This document shows, piece by piece, positions 34,901 to 43,068 of a stretch of 64,000 bases of DNA. The notes under the pieces are model-generated. The model was given only the letters and a program-made list of their open reading frames with translations. It did not search any database and was not told the origin of the DNA. The DNA is taken from NCBI GenBank assembly GCA_024693285.1, contig JAILLE010000031.1, forward strand, positions 1 to 64,000. Reading direction: 5' to 3'. How positions within the stretch are numbered: the first letter of the stretch is position 1; each line of letters starts with the position of its first letter. This DNA is from Bacteroidales bacterium. Lineage in GTDB: Bacteria; Bacteroidota; Bacteroidia; Bacteroidales; UBA932. The position numbers were made by a program, and so were the translations under genes.

Positions 34901-35502
34901 CTGGTGACGTCATCAACACCACTAACACCAATCTCGCTAACAGGTATGAGATGGGTGACGCTATTCCTGAGTGGGTTGGAGGTTTCACAACCAGCATCCG
35001 TTACAGGAACCTTGATTTCACCGCTCTGTTCTCATATCAGCTCGGTGGTAAGTTCTTCTCTGTTGACTATGGAACTGGCGAGGAAGGCCGCTACAAGGCT
35101 GGCCAGGATCTCTCTGACGCCGTGTCTGTCTCCAAGGAACTCTGGAACAACACCTGGACAGAGAACAATCAGGACGCCAAATTCCCTATGGTCATCTACG
35201 GCTCTGAGGTTCAGCGCAGTGGCGCCACCCTTGGAAGCTGGAACTACACCGACCTCTCACTCTTCAGCGCTAGCTACTTCAGCATCAAGAATATCACCAT
35301 CGGTTATACCCTTCCTAAGAAGCTCGTGAACAAGGCTATGATCAGCAACCTCCGCATCTATGCGTCTTGCGACAACCCTGTTCTCATCTACAGCCACAAG
35401 GGTGTTGATCCTCGTTGGTCAATGACTGGTGGTATGAACGTCGGCGCATTCTCTTATCCTTACCTCAGTGTTTACACCTTCGGTGTCAACGTCGATTTCT
35501 AA
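31927..35502 (+). CDS. SusC/RagA-family TonB-dependent outer-membrane transporter (rightward pair)
   Basis: 1191 residues. Signal peptide SKRFISVLLVLLTVGVQAFA; carboxypeptidase-regulatory-like domain (VTGKVTDSKGEAIPGASVMI); hinge MLDEVVYVAYGTAKKKDLTG, in which the usual VVVVGYG is VVYVAYG; plug with GIRVRGIGTASANNSNALII and TVLKDAASTALYGARGANGV; barrel ending VYTFGVNVDF. It forms the uptake channel with the SusD that follows 38 bp later. By proximity its substrate may be that of the two GH92 mannosidases that end convergently with this operon, which is inference. Codon use is strongly biased (many CGT, GGT and AAC), as expected for an abundant outer-membrane protein. Confidence 0.95.
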   Translation: MSKRFISVLLVLLTVGVQAFAQNTVTGKVTDSKGEAIPGASVMIKGTQTGTMTNVDGSYSINVRSGATLVFSCIGFQNQEVVPGSRSVVNVVLAEDSEMLDEVVYVAYGTAKKKDLTGSISTVENKTLEMQAQGSVTRALEGQVAGLQTSALDGQPGLDVGIRVRGIGTASANNSNALIIIDGAPAIDGINPLSSLNSKDIESITVLKDAASTALYGARGANGVILVTTKSGKSGKAKISFEGRWGINAIGPNSDFDVIGSDKAGDLYEFYWLGIYNSVYSGYAKNSAGLKGNAAAAAEFASQHLFDFTGDATGSFGRNGLYNRLAYSVPGMTFTPTGSGSNASSTLGGAYLVGIDGKLNPNATLLYSGGTLHDSLVQNRFRQQYNVSASGGSDKMDYHLSLGFLSDPSYVATSAFNRYNGRANVNAQITDWLKAGAKFAYTHRKTNSLATRYGRNPGSTAENPFSRIDASTVLDNAYARDLQGNFIYNAAGEKMGNVNAGSTAYNATPTLSPVGPTRNLFGQAINWVEYYRQQEDSNTYDDLNVSGYTRASFLKHFTAEINLTYNTTFNTRTRFFNTQTAAARVGANLGSTIHKDKEQYRTINTQQLVNYSQDFGPHHVDAMVGHEFYQYDYDLVRYGSAHSLVNDFTGYVNFLGTQSYSTYGNSWGGNINKMAMESYFGRANYVYDEKYYASASLRRDGSSKFKLPENRWGTFWSVGAGWRISAEPWMDGTNGWLDNLKFRASYGVLGNQNGIGMYSGYQTWSYGASGWAGTNIATYPTGYTLSKGGWSNDALSWENVHTTDAGVDFTLFGGKVSGTVDWFNKQTVNAIWNQNASYLAAGQASLQMNTAGIRSRGIEVELSYQPVKTADWDVIFSTNGTHYNTIITSVPPGTGSDALNGCWTANSDGWSLSGEGSSSGQEYLRGVGKDYFNMYLYKYAGVAGNPGVTYFGNDGKSYTGYTKGDAYAGMPIFWHTVTAAEAEKGTFGSAKAGDVINTTNTNLANRYEMGDAIPEWVGGFTTSIRYRNLDFTALFSYQLGGKFFSVDYGTGEEGRYKAGQDLSDAVSVSKELWNNTWTENNQDAKFPMVIYGSEVQRSGATLGSWNYTDLSLFSASYFSIKNITIGYTLPKKLVNKAMISNLRIYASCDNPVLIYSHKGVDPRWSMTGGMNVGAFSYPYLSVYTFGVNVDF

Positions 35503-35540
35503 GGAATGGCTTTATCTAACATCTTTAACAGAATACAGAT

Positions 35541-37211
35541 ATGAAAAAGATTATAAAGAGCATCGCCTTTATCGCTGGTGTAACCATTCTTGCCTCTTGC
35601 GCGGACAGACTTGAAGTCACACCTCCGAACAATATCTACGACGAGCAGATCAAAGAGCTGCTTGAAAATGGTACTGCCGCCCAGAAGGAAACCATCCTCA
35701 AGGCTATCGTCAATCCTATGGCGCAGTACTTCAACAACTACGACAGGAACAATGTCTGCAGTACTGGTAGCGCTAACGTAATGAACTACAGCTATCCTGG
35801 CATCGAGTGGGGTCGCAGCCTCATGGGCAATGACGTGGCTCTCGGATATGACCTCGAGTCATACGACCTTGCCGGACGTGACCTGTATCAGTTCGTGACT
35901 GACTATCGTATCGGTAACTCCAATACAAATTACTGCCACTGGACGACTTACGCCTACGCCATCAACCAGGCCAACAGTGTTCTCGGTTATATGACCGAGG
36001 AACTCGCCCAGACTGATAATCTCTTCAAGGACGGTCGTGCCCGCGCTCTTCTCATCCGCGCATATTCATATATGTGCATGATGGAAGAGTACCAGGATGC
36101 TTACCTCCTCGGTGGAAAGGACAAACTTGGCCTCTCTATTTACAAGGTCTACGATCCCAAGCAGCCTGCGGTGGCCCGCTCGACTGCCGAGGAGACATGG
36201 AGCTTCATCAAGGGTGATATCCAGGAGGCTGTCTCGCTTCTTTCCAACGCTGGTGTAGGTTACACCGGAGGAAGGGCGAAAGCTGAAGACTTTGATCTTG
36301 GTGTCGCCAACTTCCTTCTCGCCAGGGCCGCTCTCCTTACCGGAGACTATTCAACCTGTGTTTCCGCTTGTAGGGCTATCATCTCCAGCGGCGCTTACAG
36401 TCTCATCAAGCCCGAGAACTATGGTGGACGTAACACCGGTGCCTGGAGCCCCACGAGTGAGATCGTGGTAAGCCCCGCCACCAACGCGTTCACGAATATC
36501 AACGTCAACCCTGAGACAATCCTTGGATATGCTGTGACCTCGTCATTCTATGCCCAGGCCGCTGTGTTCTTCGGACTCACCAGCATGTTCACCAGCTACT
36601 CATCCAGCAAGTCTACCGCTCGTATCGATGACCGTCTCTACAACAAGATCAGTGACAAGGATGTCCGTAAGGATGCCTTCCTTGATTTTGAGGTTGGTGA
36701 TTACACGTTCGCTGTCAATGGCGCGGTCGCGAAGATTCCTTCATACGCCAGTATGAAATTCTCTTCCACCGACGCTCTCAACAACGATGGTACCGCTGGT
36801 GCGGGTACTCCCGCTTCCACCACAAAGTGCGACTACACCAAGTTCCGTCTTTCCGAGGTATACCTGATGCTTGCCGAGGCTCTTTGCCAGACCAATGCTG
36901 ACAGCGAGGCTCAGAATATTCTGAATGAGCTGCTGGCCGCACGCGCCAAGGAGGGTGAGACTCTCACTATTGATGATTACAAGTCAGCCGGTTCCACCCT
37001 TGATATCGTCAAGCTCCAGTGGAGAATTGAGATGTGGGGTGAAGGCGGTCGTGAGTACTACAACAACAAGCGTTGGGGAGTCAATGTCGACCGTTCAGGA
37101 TCAACTGTCCATCCGAAGATTGTCAGCTATCCTGCGAACAAGATGACACTCGCCATGCCTGAGCGCGAGCTTCAGGATAACTCCGAGTGCGTTGACAACC
37201 AGCTCAACTAA
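35541..37211 (+). CDS. SusD/RagB-family glycan-binding lipoprotein (rightward pair)
   Basis: 556 residues. Signal MKKIIKSIAFIAGVTILASC with lipobox Cys20, then ADRLEVTPPNNIYDE. SusD marks include RARALLIRAYSYMCMMEEYQ, FDLGVANFLLARAALLTGDY, and near the C-terminus FRLSEVYLMLAEALCQTNAD and VKLQWRIEMWGEGGREYYNN. It presents surface-captured oligosaccharide to the SusC encoded just upstream. It is the last gene before a strong bidirectional terminator, so this PUL core is a two-gene transcript. Confidence 0.93.
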   Translation: MKKIIKSIAFIAGVTILASCADRLEVTPPNNIYDEQIKELLENGTAAQKETILKAIVNPMAQYFNNYDRNNVCSTGSANVMNYSYPGIEWGRSLMGNDVALGYDLESYDLAGRDLYQFVTDYRIGNSNTNYCHWTTYAYAINQANSVLGYMTEELAQTDNLFKDGRARALLIRAYSYMCMMEEYQDAYLLGGKDKLGLSIYKVYDPKQPAVARSTAEETWSFIKGDIQEAVSLLSNAGVGYTGGRAKAEDFDLGVANFLLARAALLTGDYSTCVSACRAIISSGAYSLIKPENYGGRNTGAWSPTSEIVVSPATNAFTNINVNPETILGYAVTSSFYAQAAVFFGLTSMFTSYSSSKSTARIDDRLYNKISDKDVRKDAFLDFEVGDYTFAVNGAVAKIPSYASMKFSSTDALNNDGTAGAGTPASTTKCDYTKFRLSEVYLMLAEALCQTNADSEAQNILNELLAARAKEGETLTIDDYKSAGSTLDIVKLQWRIEMWGEGGREYYNNKRWGVNVDRSGSTVHPKIVSYPANKMTLAMPERELQDNSECVDNQLN

Positions 37212-37229
37212 TGGTTTTCAATGGTTTAG

Positions 37230-37263
37230 AAAAAGGGGTGACCGAATTCGGTCACCCCTTTTT
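37230..37263. terminator. Bidirectional terminator, perfect 17 bp palindrome
   Basis: A perfect 34 bp palindrome centred on GAATTC, with A5 and T5 at its ends, sits between the convergent SusD and GH92 genes. It ends transcription in both directions and overlaps the last codons and stop of GH92 (37252-37263). Confidence 0.9.
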
Positions 37264-39477
37264 AAATGCTCCCTTGACAGGTTTTCGAGACATTTCAAAA
37301 TGAAGCGTAGCTCCGTTCTTTATGTCATCGTACTTGATGACAGGGGAATCTAGGCGCTTGCCATTGAGCCATGCGGCCTTGACATAGACGGCGTCCTCAC
37401 TCCACCCCTTGGTGGTCATTTCTATCTTCTTGCCGTTTGAAAGAGTGACTGACATTCCGGGTACGCAAGGAGAACCGACATAATACCAGTCGGCCCCGGG
37501 GCAGAAGGGATAGAATCCCAGGCAGTTGAATAGATACCAGGCGCTCATCTGTCCGCAGTCGTCATTGCCGCTAAGTGACCCCGGCTCGTTTCCATAATAA
37601 TTCTTTGCCACGTAACGGACCCATTTCTGGCAGTTCCAGGGCTCTCCGAAATAGTCATATAAATATGTGACGTGGTGGCAAGGCTCGTTTCCGTGCCAAT
37701 AGCCGCCGATGCGGCCCCAGATGTCGTGCGCTCCGGGAATATCCTCTGGTAGCTCAATGGTAAAGAGTTCGTCAAGGTATTTATTAAGCCTTTGGCGTCC
37801 GGCCAGTTGGACATATCCGTCGAAGTCATGGAACACGCTCCAGGTGTACTGCATCGTGAACCCTTCCGTAATGTCACCCCAGCCGTTGACGGAGCCGGGA
37901 CCCTGATAAGCTATAGGAGCGAATGGATCGCGCCAGGCGCCCTTCGAGTCCTTTCCCCTCATGTATCCGGTCTCGGGATCGACAAGATTCTTGTAGTTCA
38001 TCGAGCGGTTGAGGAAGAAATCATAATCCTCATTATGACCGAGTTTCTTGGCTACCTGCGCGATGCACCAGTCATCGTAGGCATATTCGAGGGTCTTGGA
38101 AACGCTCTCTTTCTCAAGGTCGAAAGGAACGTAGCCGAGAGCGGTGTATTCGGGAATGCAGTCGTAATGGGCATTGGTGGCGGTGGTCTTCATCGCTTGG
38201 AAAGCCCGCTCGTAATCGAACCCCGGCACCTCCTTGAGGATCATATCGGCAAGGATGGAGCATGAGTGATAGCCTATCATGCACCATGTCTCGCCGCCGT
38301 AGAACGACCAGTAGGGCAGCATCTTCTCGGCACTCTTGTCGAAGTGGGCGAGCATGGAGTTAGCTATGTCGGCCTGCAGGGGCCTATTGACGAGATTCAT
38401 CAGCGGCTCGAAGGCTCTGAAAGTGTCCCAGAAGGAGAATGTCGTGACGTTGGTGTATCCTTCCGCTTTGCCTATCGTGCCGTCGTGCTCCCTGAACCTG
38501 CCGTCAGCATCCTGGAACAGGAATGGATGCTGCATCGTGCGGTACACGCTAGTGTAGAAAGTCTCCCGAAGCACCTTGTCGTCACTGTCCAATGAATATG
38601 TCCCGAGAGCCTTCTCCCATGTGTTCTCCGCCTCGGCAAGCACTTTGTCGAAGTCCTTGCCATCCAATTCCTTGAGGTTCAAAAGGGCTCCATCGGTGCC
38701 GACTCCTGACACGGCGACCTTGACTTGCAAAGTTCCGGCATTTTCAAATCCGGCCACAACTTTCAATTTCCGTCCCCAGGCCTCTAGCGAACTGCGGAAC
38801 CGTTTCGTGTTGTAGATCACCGGTTGTCCGTCCTGGAGGATCGTGAAGTCCTTTATCGGCTCTGAAAAACGTGCGGCGAAAAACACTCGGCGGCTCGGAT
38901 TCCAGCCCGCTACGAGCTTGCTGCCTATTACGGTATAGTCATCCAGCAGTCTCACTTCAGACCATTCGCACTGCCAATAAAGGGTATGGTCAAGATCGAT
39001 GGTCACATATGACGCGGCTTCTTTGGGATAAGTGAATTTGAATATTCCAGAACGAAGGGCTGATGTCATTTCGGCCTTTACTCCGCTGTCCAAGGTGATA
39101 CCGTAGTATCCGGGGTGAGCGTTTTCCTGGCTGTGATCAAGCTTGGAAGGCTTTGGATCAGAGCTGGTTCCGGGCAGGAACAGAAAATCTCCGAGATCAG
39201 GGATACCCGTACCACTCAAGTGTGTCAAACTGAAGCCTTGGACTGTGGGTTTTGAATACTTGTACCCGGCGGCGCAGTCATAATCCTTGTCATCGCAGTC
39301 AGGGCTGATCTGGATCCCGCCATAGGGCAACTGGGCTCCGGGATACACGTTTCCGAACCCGTCCGTTCCCACGAACACATTCACATCGTCAATCAATCTC
39401 TTTTGTCCGGAAACCGATGATACAGAGAGTGTTATGGAAAATAGAGCCGTGGCGGCCAATGCTTTGAGAATATTCAT
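37252..39477 (-). CDS. GH92 exo-alpha-mannosidase (copy 1)
   Basis: 741 residues with signal peptide MNILKALAATALFSITLSVSS. The N-terminal beta-sandwich begins VNVFVGTDGFGNVYPGAQLP and includes GFSLTHLSGTGIPDLGDFLF; the (alpha/alpha)6 catalytic domain has FSFWDTFRAFEPL, YWHGNEPCHHVTYLYDY and SGNDDCGQMSAWYLFNCLGF, the family signatures. GH92 enzymes are calcium-dependent inverting alpha-mannosidases acting on N-glycans and fungal mannans. The final residues AFKKG are encoded within the terminator stem. It lies 11 bp downstream of the second GH92. Confidence 0.93.
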   Translation of the reverse strand: MNILKALAATALFSITLSVSSVSGQKRLIDDVNVFVGTDGFGNVYPGAQLPYGGIQISPDCDDKDYDCAAGYKYSKPTVQGFSLTHLSGTGIPDLGDFLFLPGTSSDPKPSKLDHSQENAHPGYYGITLDSGVKAEMTSALRSGIFKFTYPKEAASYVTIDLDHTLYWQCEWSEVRLLDDYTVIGSKLVAGWNPSRRVFFAARFSEPIKDFTILQDGQPVIYNTKRFRSSLEAWGRKLKVVAGFENAGTLQVKVAVSGVGTDGALLNLKELDGKDFDKVLAEAENTWEKALGTYSLDSDDKVLRETFYTSVYRTMQHPFLFQDADGRFREHDGTIGKAEGYTNVTTFSFWDTFRAFEPLMNLVNRPLQADIANSMLAHFDKSAEKMLPYWSFYGGETWCMIGYHSCSILADMILKEVPGFDYERAFQAMKTTATNAHYDCIPEYTALGYVPFDLEKESVSKTLEYAYDDWCIAQVAKKLGHNEDYDFFLNRSMNYKNLVDPETGYMRGKDSKGAWRDPFAPIAYQGPGSVNGWGDITEGFTMQYTWSVFHDFDGYVQLAGRQRLNKYLDELFTIELPEDIPGAHDIWGRIGGYWHGNEPCHHVTYLYDYFGEPWNCQKWVRYVAKNYYGNEPGSLSGNDDCGQMSAWYLFNCLGFYPFCPGADWYYVGSPCVPGMSVTLSNGKKIEMTTKGWSEDAVYVKAAWLNGKRLDSPVIKYDDIKNGATLHFEMSRKPVKGAFKKG

Positions 39478-39488
39478 GGCAAAAGTTA

Positions 39489-41825
39489 TTATTTCCCGGT
39501 CATTGAATAAGGTTTGTCTGCAGGCTTGAGGCCGCGGGACTTATTGGGCTTGGAGGCCATCTCAAATTCAAGAACACCGCCCTCCAGCAGGTCCGCATGA
39601 GTCAAGTAGAGCTTTGAATAATCCTTGCCGTTCAAGGTCACTTTCTTCACGTAGCGATTGGTGTCGCTGACCTTGGGAGCCTTGATAACCAGCGACTTCC
39701 CGTTAGGGAGATTGATATTGACTTCCTTAAAGAACGGCGCTCCGATGACATACTGGTCGCTTCCCGGACAAACCGGATAGAAGCCCAGAGTACCGAAAAT
39801 GTACCAAGCGCTCATCTGGCCGCAATCGTCGTTTCCGCCCAGGCCACGAATCTCCGGCTTGTACATCCTGTTGATGATTTCCCTCATCCAGTATTGTGTC
39901 TTCCAAGGCTGCGATGTCCAGGCGTAGAGATAAGGAATATGGTGGCTCGGCTCGTTTCCGTGGACATAACCTCCGATAAGGCAGTCCTTGGTGATGTCCT
40001 CGTTGTCGGCGTAGGCATATTCGGGAAGATCGTTGTAGAACAACTCGTCAAGGCCGGCGATGAACTTCTTCTCCCCGCCCATCATGGTCATTACACCGTA
40101 CACATCCTGAGGTGCGTGGAAGGTGAAATTCAGAGAGTTACCTTCAATGAAGCCCTCTCCGACAGTCTGCATGATATCGAACTCTTTCTTAAAGGAACCG
40201 TCGGTATATTTCGGGCGGCAGAAGCCAAGTCCGGGATCGAATACGTTGCGGTAGTACAGCGCCCTTTGGGCATATTCTTCCGCCACTTTTGAGTCCCCGG
40301 TTAGACGGGCGATGTTATAAATCGTCCAGTCGTCATAGGAATATTCAAGGGTGTTGCTGGCCGCGGTGGAGATGTTGTCGTAGGGGACATATCCTAACTT
40401 CATATAGTCCCCGAGTCCGCAGTACCACTCCTGCTTGGATGTGGTCACCATAGCTTCCAGGGCCCGTTTCTTGTCGATGTCAAGGCCTTTGACAATGGCG
40501 TCGGCAAGGACCGGCACGGCATGATAGCCGCTCATGCACCAGTTCTCGTTAGCCATGTGGCTCCAGACGGGAAGCATGTGAAGAACATTCTGGTCATAAT
40601 GGGCAAGCATCGACTCGACGATATCCCTGTCCCTTTCCGGTTTGAACAAGGCGAGGAAAGGATGCTCTGCCCTATAAGTATCCCAAAGGGAGAACACGGT
40701 GTAGTTCGTGAATCCTTTGGCCTGGTGGATCTCGTGGTCCAGGCCCCTGTAGGATCCGTCCACATCCATGTAGACAGACGGGTTGATCATCGTATGGTAG
40801 AGGGATGTGTAGAACATCTTCTTCTCAGCGTCAGTGCCTTTGATGTCCATTACGGAAAGCTCTTTCTCCCAAGCGTTTCTGGCTTCGGAGAAGATCTGGT
40901 CGAATGACTTTCCGGCAGTCTCGGCTTTCAGGTTCTTCAGGGCACCGGTCGTTCCGGTTGAGGAGAGAGCGACCTTGATGGTCAGCTTGGGATCCTTCGA
41001 GGTGGCGAACTTGAACCATGCGACGACTTTGCGTCCGGCGATAGCCGCGAAATTCTTGCTGGTGTCGAACTTGCTCCAGCCGCCCTTATAATCTATCTTC
41101 TGGCGGTCTGTGTAGCCATATTCAACAATGGGTTGGGAGAACTCGATGGCGAAATACGTGTAGTTGGTCCGAGCCCAGCCGTTGGTGATTCTATAACCGG
41201 TAACAGTCTTATCGTCAAGCACTTGAACTTCTGACCACAGAGTCTTCCCGTCGTAATCGTAGATGCCGTGGATAAGGTCCAGGATAATCTGTCCGTCCTC
41301 TTTAAATGTATATTCATGGACTCCGACCCTTGCTGTCGCGGTTAGACGTGCCTTGACACCATAGTCATCGAGTGTCACTTGATACAGTCCAGGGCTGGCA
41401 CTCTCCGTGGAATGGCTGAATCTGCTACGGAATCCGCTGTCAGGATTGTCCGCGGTGCCGGGATTCAGCTTCAGCGGGCCAGTTGTGGGCATTATTAATA
41501 TGTCTCCTAAGTCTGAGTGGCCCGTTCCACTGAAATGGGTGTGGCTGAATCCTACGATCGTAGGGTCGTTATAGCGGTAGCCGGCACATGTCTCGTAGAC
41601 CATCGGCTGATACTTTCCATTAATATTATGAGGAATAGTGTCGGTGTCCGGGCTGAGCTGCACGCCGCCGAAAGGCACGCATGCTCCGGGGAATGTGTGG
41701 CCCATTCCGTCCGTGCCGATAAAGGGATCAACATAGCTTGTCTTGGTCTGAGCCATTGCGGTGGCGAGCGTCATCAGCACCGCGGCTGACAGGGTGACAA
41801 GCTGGCGGATAAATTGTTGATTCAT
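39489..41825 (-). CDS. GH92 exo-alpha-mannosidase (copy 2)
   Basis: 778 residues with signal peptide ending near TLATAMAQ. Same architecture as the adjacent copy: VDPFIGTDGMGHTFPGACVP, VGFSHTHFSGTGHSDLGDIL, FSLWDTYRAEHPFLALFKPE, YVHGNEPSHHIPYLYAW and GGNDDCGQMSAWYIFGTLGF. The two copies are clearly diverged, so they probably differ in linkage preference (alpha-1,2, 1,3, 1,4, 1,6 or mannose-1-phosphate). It is transcribed leftward after the SGNH esterase, 72 bp away. Confidence 0.93.
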   Translation of the reverse strand: MNQQFIRQLVTLSAAVLMTLATAMAQTKTSYVDPFIGTDGMGHTFPGACVPFGGVQLSPDTDTIPHNINGKYQPMVYETCAGYRYNDPTIVGFSHTHFSGTGHSDLGDILIMPTTGPLKLNPGTADNPDSGFRSRFSHSTESASPGLYQVTLDDYGVKARLTATARVGVHEYTFKEDGQIILDLIHGIYDYDGKTLWSEVQVLDDKTVTGYRITNGWARTNYTYFAIEFSQPIVEYGYTDRQKIDYKGGWSKFDTSKNFAAIAGRKVVAWFKFATSKDPKLTIKVALSSTGTTGALKNLKAETAGKSFDQIFSEARNAWEKELSVMDIKGTDAEKKMFYTSLYHTMINPSVYMDVDGSYRGLDHEIHQAKGFTNYTVFSLWDTYRAEHPFLALFKPERDRDIVESMLAHYDQNVLHMLPVWSHMANENWCMSGYHAVPVLADAIVKGLDIDKKRALEAMVTTSKQEWYCGLGDYMKLGYVPYDNISTAASNTLEYSYDDWTIYNIARLTGDSKVAEEYAQRALYYRNVFDPGLGFCRPKYTDGSFKKEFDIMQTVGEGFIEGNSLNFTFHAPQDVYGVMTMMGGEKKFIAGLDELFYNDLPEYAYADNEDITKDCLIGGYVHGNEPSHHIPYLYAWTSQPWKTQYWMREIINRMYKPEIRGLGGNDDCGQMSAWYIFGTLGFYPVCPGSDQYVIGAPFFKEVNINLPNGKSLVIKAPKVSDTNRYVKKVTLNGKDYSKLYLTHADLLEGGVLEFEMASKPNKSRGLKPADKPYSMTGK

Positions 41826-41897
41826 AATATATTATCTAGTATTAAAGTTTGTATATTCGCAACTATAAAATTGAGGAATAAACTGACTTTGAGACAG

Positions 41898-42980
41898 TTA
41901 TCTGCCAGCCACTATTCCATATTTCCGTAGAATCTTCTTTACCGGCTTTTCGATAGACTGTGCCCAGAGCTGGTAGCCTCGGTCAGAAGGGTGCGTACCG
42001 TCCTGTGTCGTCTCATGATCAGGGGCCGAGGCGCTCGGGTGAATGTAATACACATCCTTATATTTCTTGCAGGCGATTTTCATCAGGCTGTCAGCGACAG
42101 CGATCCTGTTGGCTTCCGCCTCGTCCGTCCGTTTGTTGAAATTGCGCCACTCCCTGTAGATGGTCCGCTGGAAGATCAACGGTTTGCCGGGGTGGGCGGC
42201 CTGGACTTTCTCGATAAAAGGGAAGAGCCTTTCTTTGATCTGCTCGATACTCGGGTTCGAGAAGGTGTCGAAAATGAAGGCATCCACATCCGCGGCCACA
42301 AGAACATCAGCGAAATAATCCTGGAGTTTGCAGTTTCCGCTGCATCCGAGGCTTAAAAGCTGAAGCCCTGTGTCTCTTGAGAATATTGCCGGGTAGGCCA
42401 TTCCGGCGCGGCTTGTGGATATTCCGTGAGTGAAACTCGAGCCGAAAATGCCGATCCTGCCTGTGAAAGGATTAGGCATCGCCTCCAGCACGGAACCCTC
42501 CTCAACGCCGATTTTCACCGAATATTCCTCGCTGAGGATCGGCAGGTACATCAGGCATTCCTTAATGGTCCTGTCCATTCCGGAAATCAGATTGAAAGGC
42601 TGCTCGAGGTCTCCCGATACTCCCGCTCCAGCCCAGATCCATTTGCCGTTTTCCCTGATATACAGGTCATATCCCCTGGCTGAGAATCCGCCCGTATTGT
42701 TAGGCCTGCCGACATCACCGTACTTTGTGAGTATCGAGATGGTCGGTGAGTTGGTCCTGAAGGCCACACCGATTCCGGCCGAGTTCCTGACCTGGTTGTT
42801 CTCGCTTTTGGTGAAGCCCTTGAATTTGACTGTATCCACCCTGTGATAAGGATTCGGGGTATTCATCAGTTTACCTGTCAGGGTCAGATCACTGGCCTCC
42901 GTGTAAACAAACTTCGGTGATGTTTGGGCCGTGGCGCTTAACGCTATCACCATCAAAACCGGAATAAGAAGTCTTCTCAT
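41898..42980 (-). CDS. Exported SGNH/GDSL carbohydrate-esterase-like protein with GxDLY N-terminal domain
   Basis: 360 residues with signal peptide MRRLLIPVLMVIALSATAQ. Residues about 30-160 form the GxDLY beta domain (ARGYDLYIRENGKWIW, GYDLY at 103-107). Residues about 170-355 form the SGNH hydrolase: IGIFGSSFTHG (nucleophile Ser182), LGCSGNCKLQ (oxyanion Gly and Asn), and DGTHPSDRGYQLW (Asp and His of the triad). Such proteins remove acetyl or other acyl groups from glycans. It is the first gene of the leftward SGNH-GH92-GH92 unit and diverges from the metallophosphoesterase at 43069. Confidence 0.85.
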   Translation of the reverse strand: MRRLLIPVLMVIALSATAQTSPKFVYTEASDLTLTGKLMNTPNPYHRVDTVKFKGFTKSENNQVRNSAGIGVAFRTNSPTISILTKYGDVGRPNNTGGFSARGYDLYIRENGKWIWAGAGVSGDLEQPFNLISGMDRTIKECLMYLPILSEEYSVKIGVEEGSVLEAMPNPFTGRIGIFGSSFTHGISTSRAGMAYPAIFSRDTGLQLLSLGCSGNCKLQDYFADVLVAADVDAFIFDTFSNPSIEQIKERLFPFIEKVQAAHPGKPLIFQRTIYREWRNFNKRTDEAEANRIAVADSLMKIACKKYKDVYYIHPSASAPDHETTQDGTHPSDRGYQLWAQSIEKPVKKILRKYGIVAGR

Positions 42981-42983
42981 TAT

Positions 42984-43017
42984 AATTTGTTGAAATTATG
43001 GGTCATTTCAACAAATT
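42984..43017. promoter_or_regulatory. Perfect 13 bp inverted repeat, candidate operator
   Basis: Arms 42984-42996 and 43005-43017 are exact reverse complements (AATTTGTTGAAAT) around an 8-base spacer. The palindrome sits 4 bases before the SGNH start codon and overlaps its proposed -7 box, in the divergent region with the metallophosphoesterase gene. It could be an operator or, as RNA, a leader hairpin. Confidence 0.5.
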
Positions 43018-43019
43018 TA
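43012..43019 (-). promoter_or_regulatory. -7 box of the SGNH/GH92/GH92 operon
   Basis: The minus strand reads TAAATTTG, matching TAnnTTTG, 32 bases before the SGNH ATG. No good -33 TTTG is found at the right distance. It overlaps the 13 bp inverted repeat. Confidence 0.45.
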
Positions 43020-43048
43020 CGATTTTTTGGCAACAAACCTTATCTTTG
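43016..43048 (+). promoter_or_regulatory. Promoter of the 43069 metallophosphoesterase operon
   Basis: TATCTTTG at 43041-43048 is a full -7 match; TTTA at 43016-43019, 21 bases upstream, is a one-mismatch -33 element. The leader to the ATG at 43069 would be about 15 bases. Confidence 0.55.
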
Positions 43049-43068
43049 TGTTATCAGAGTGAAGTAAT

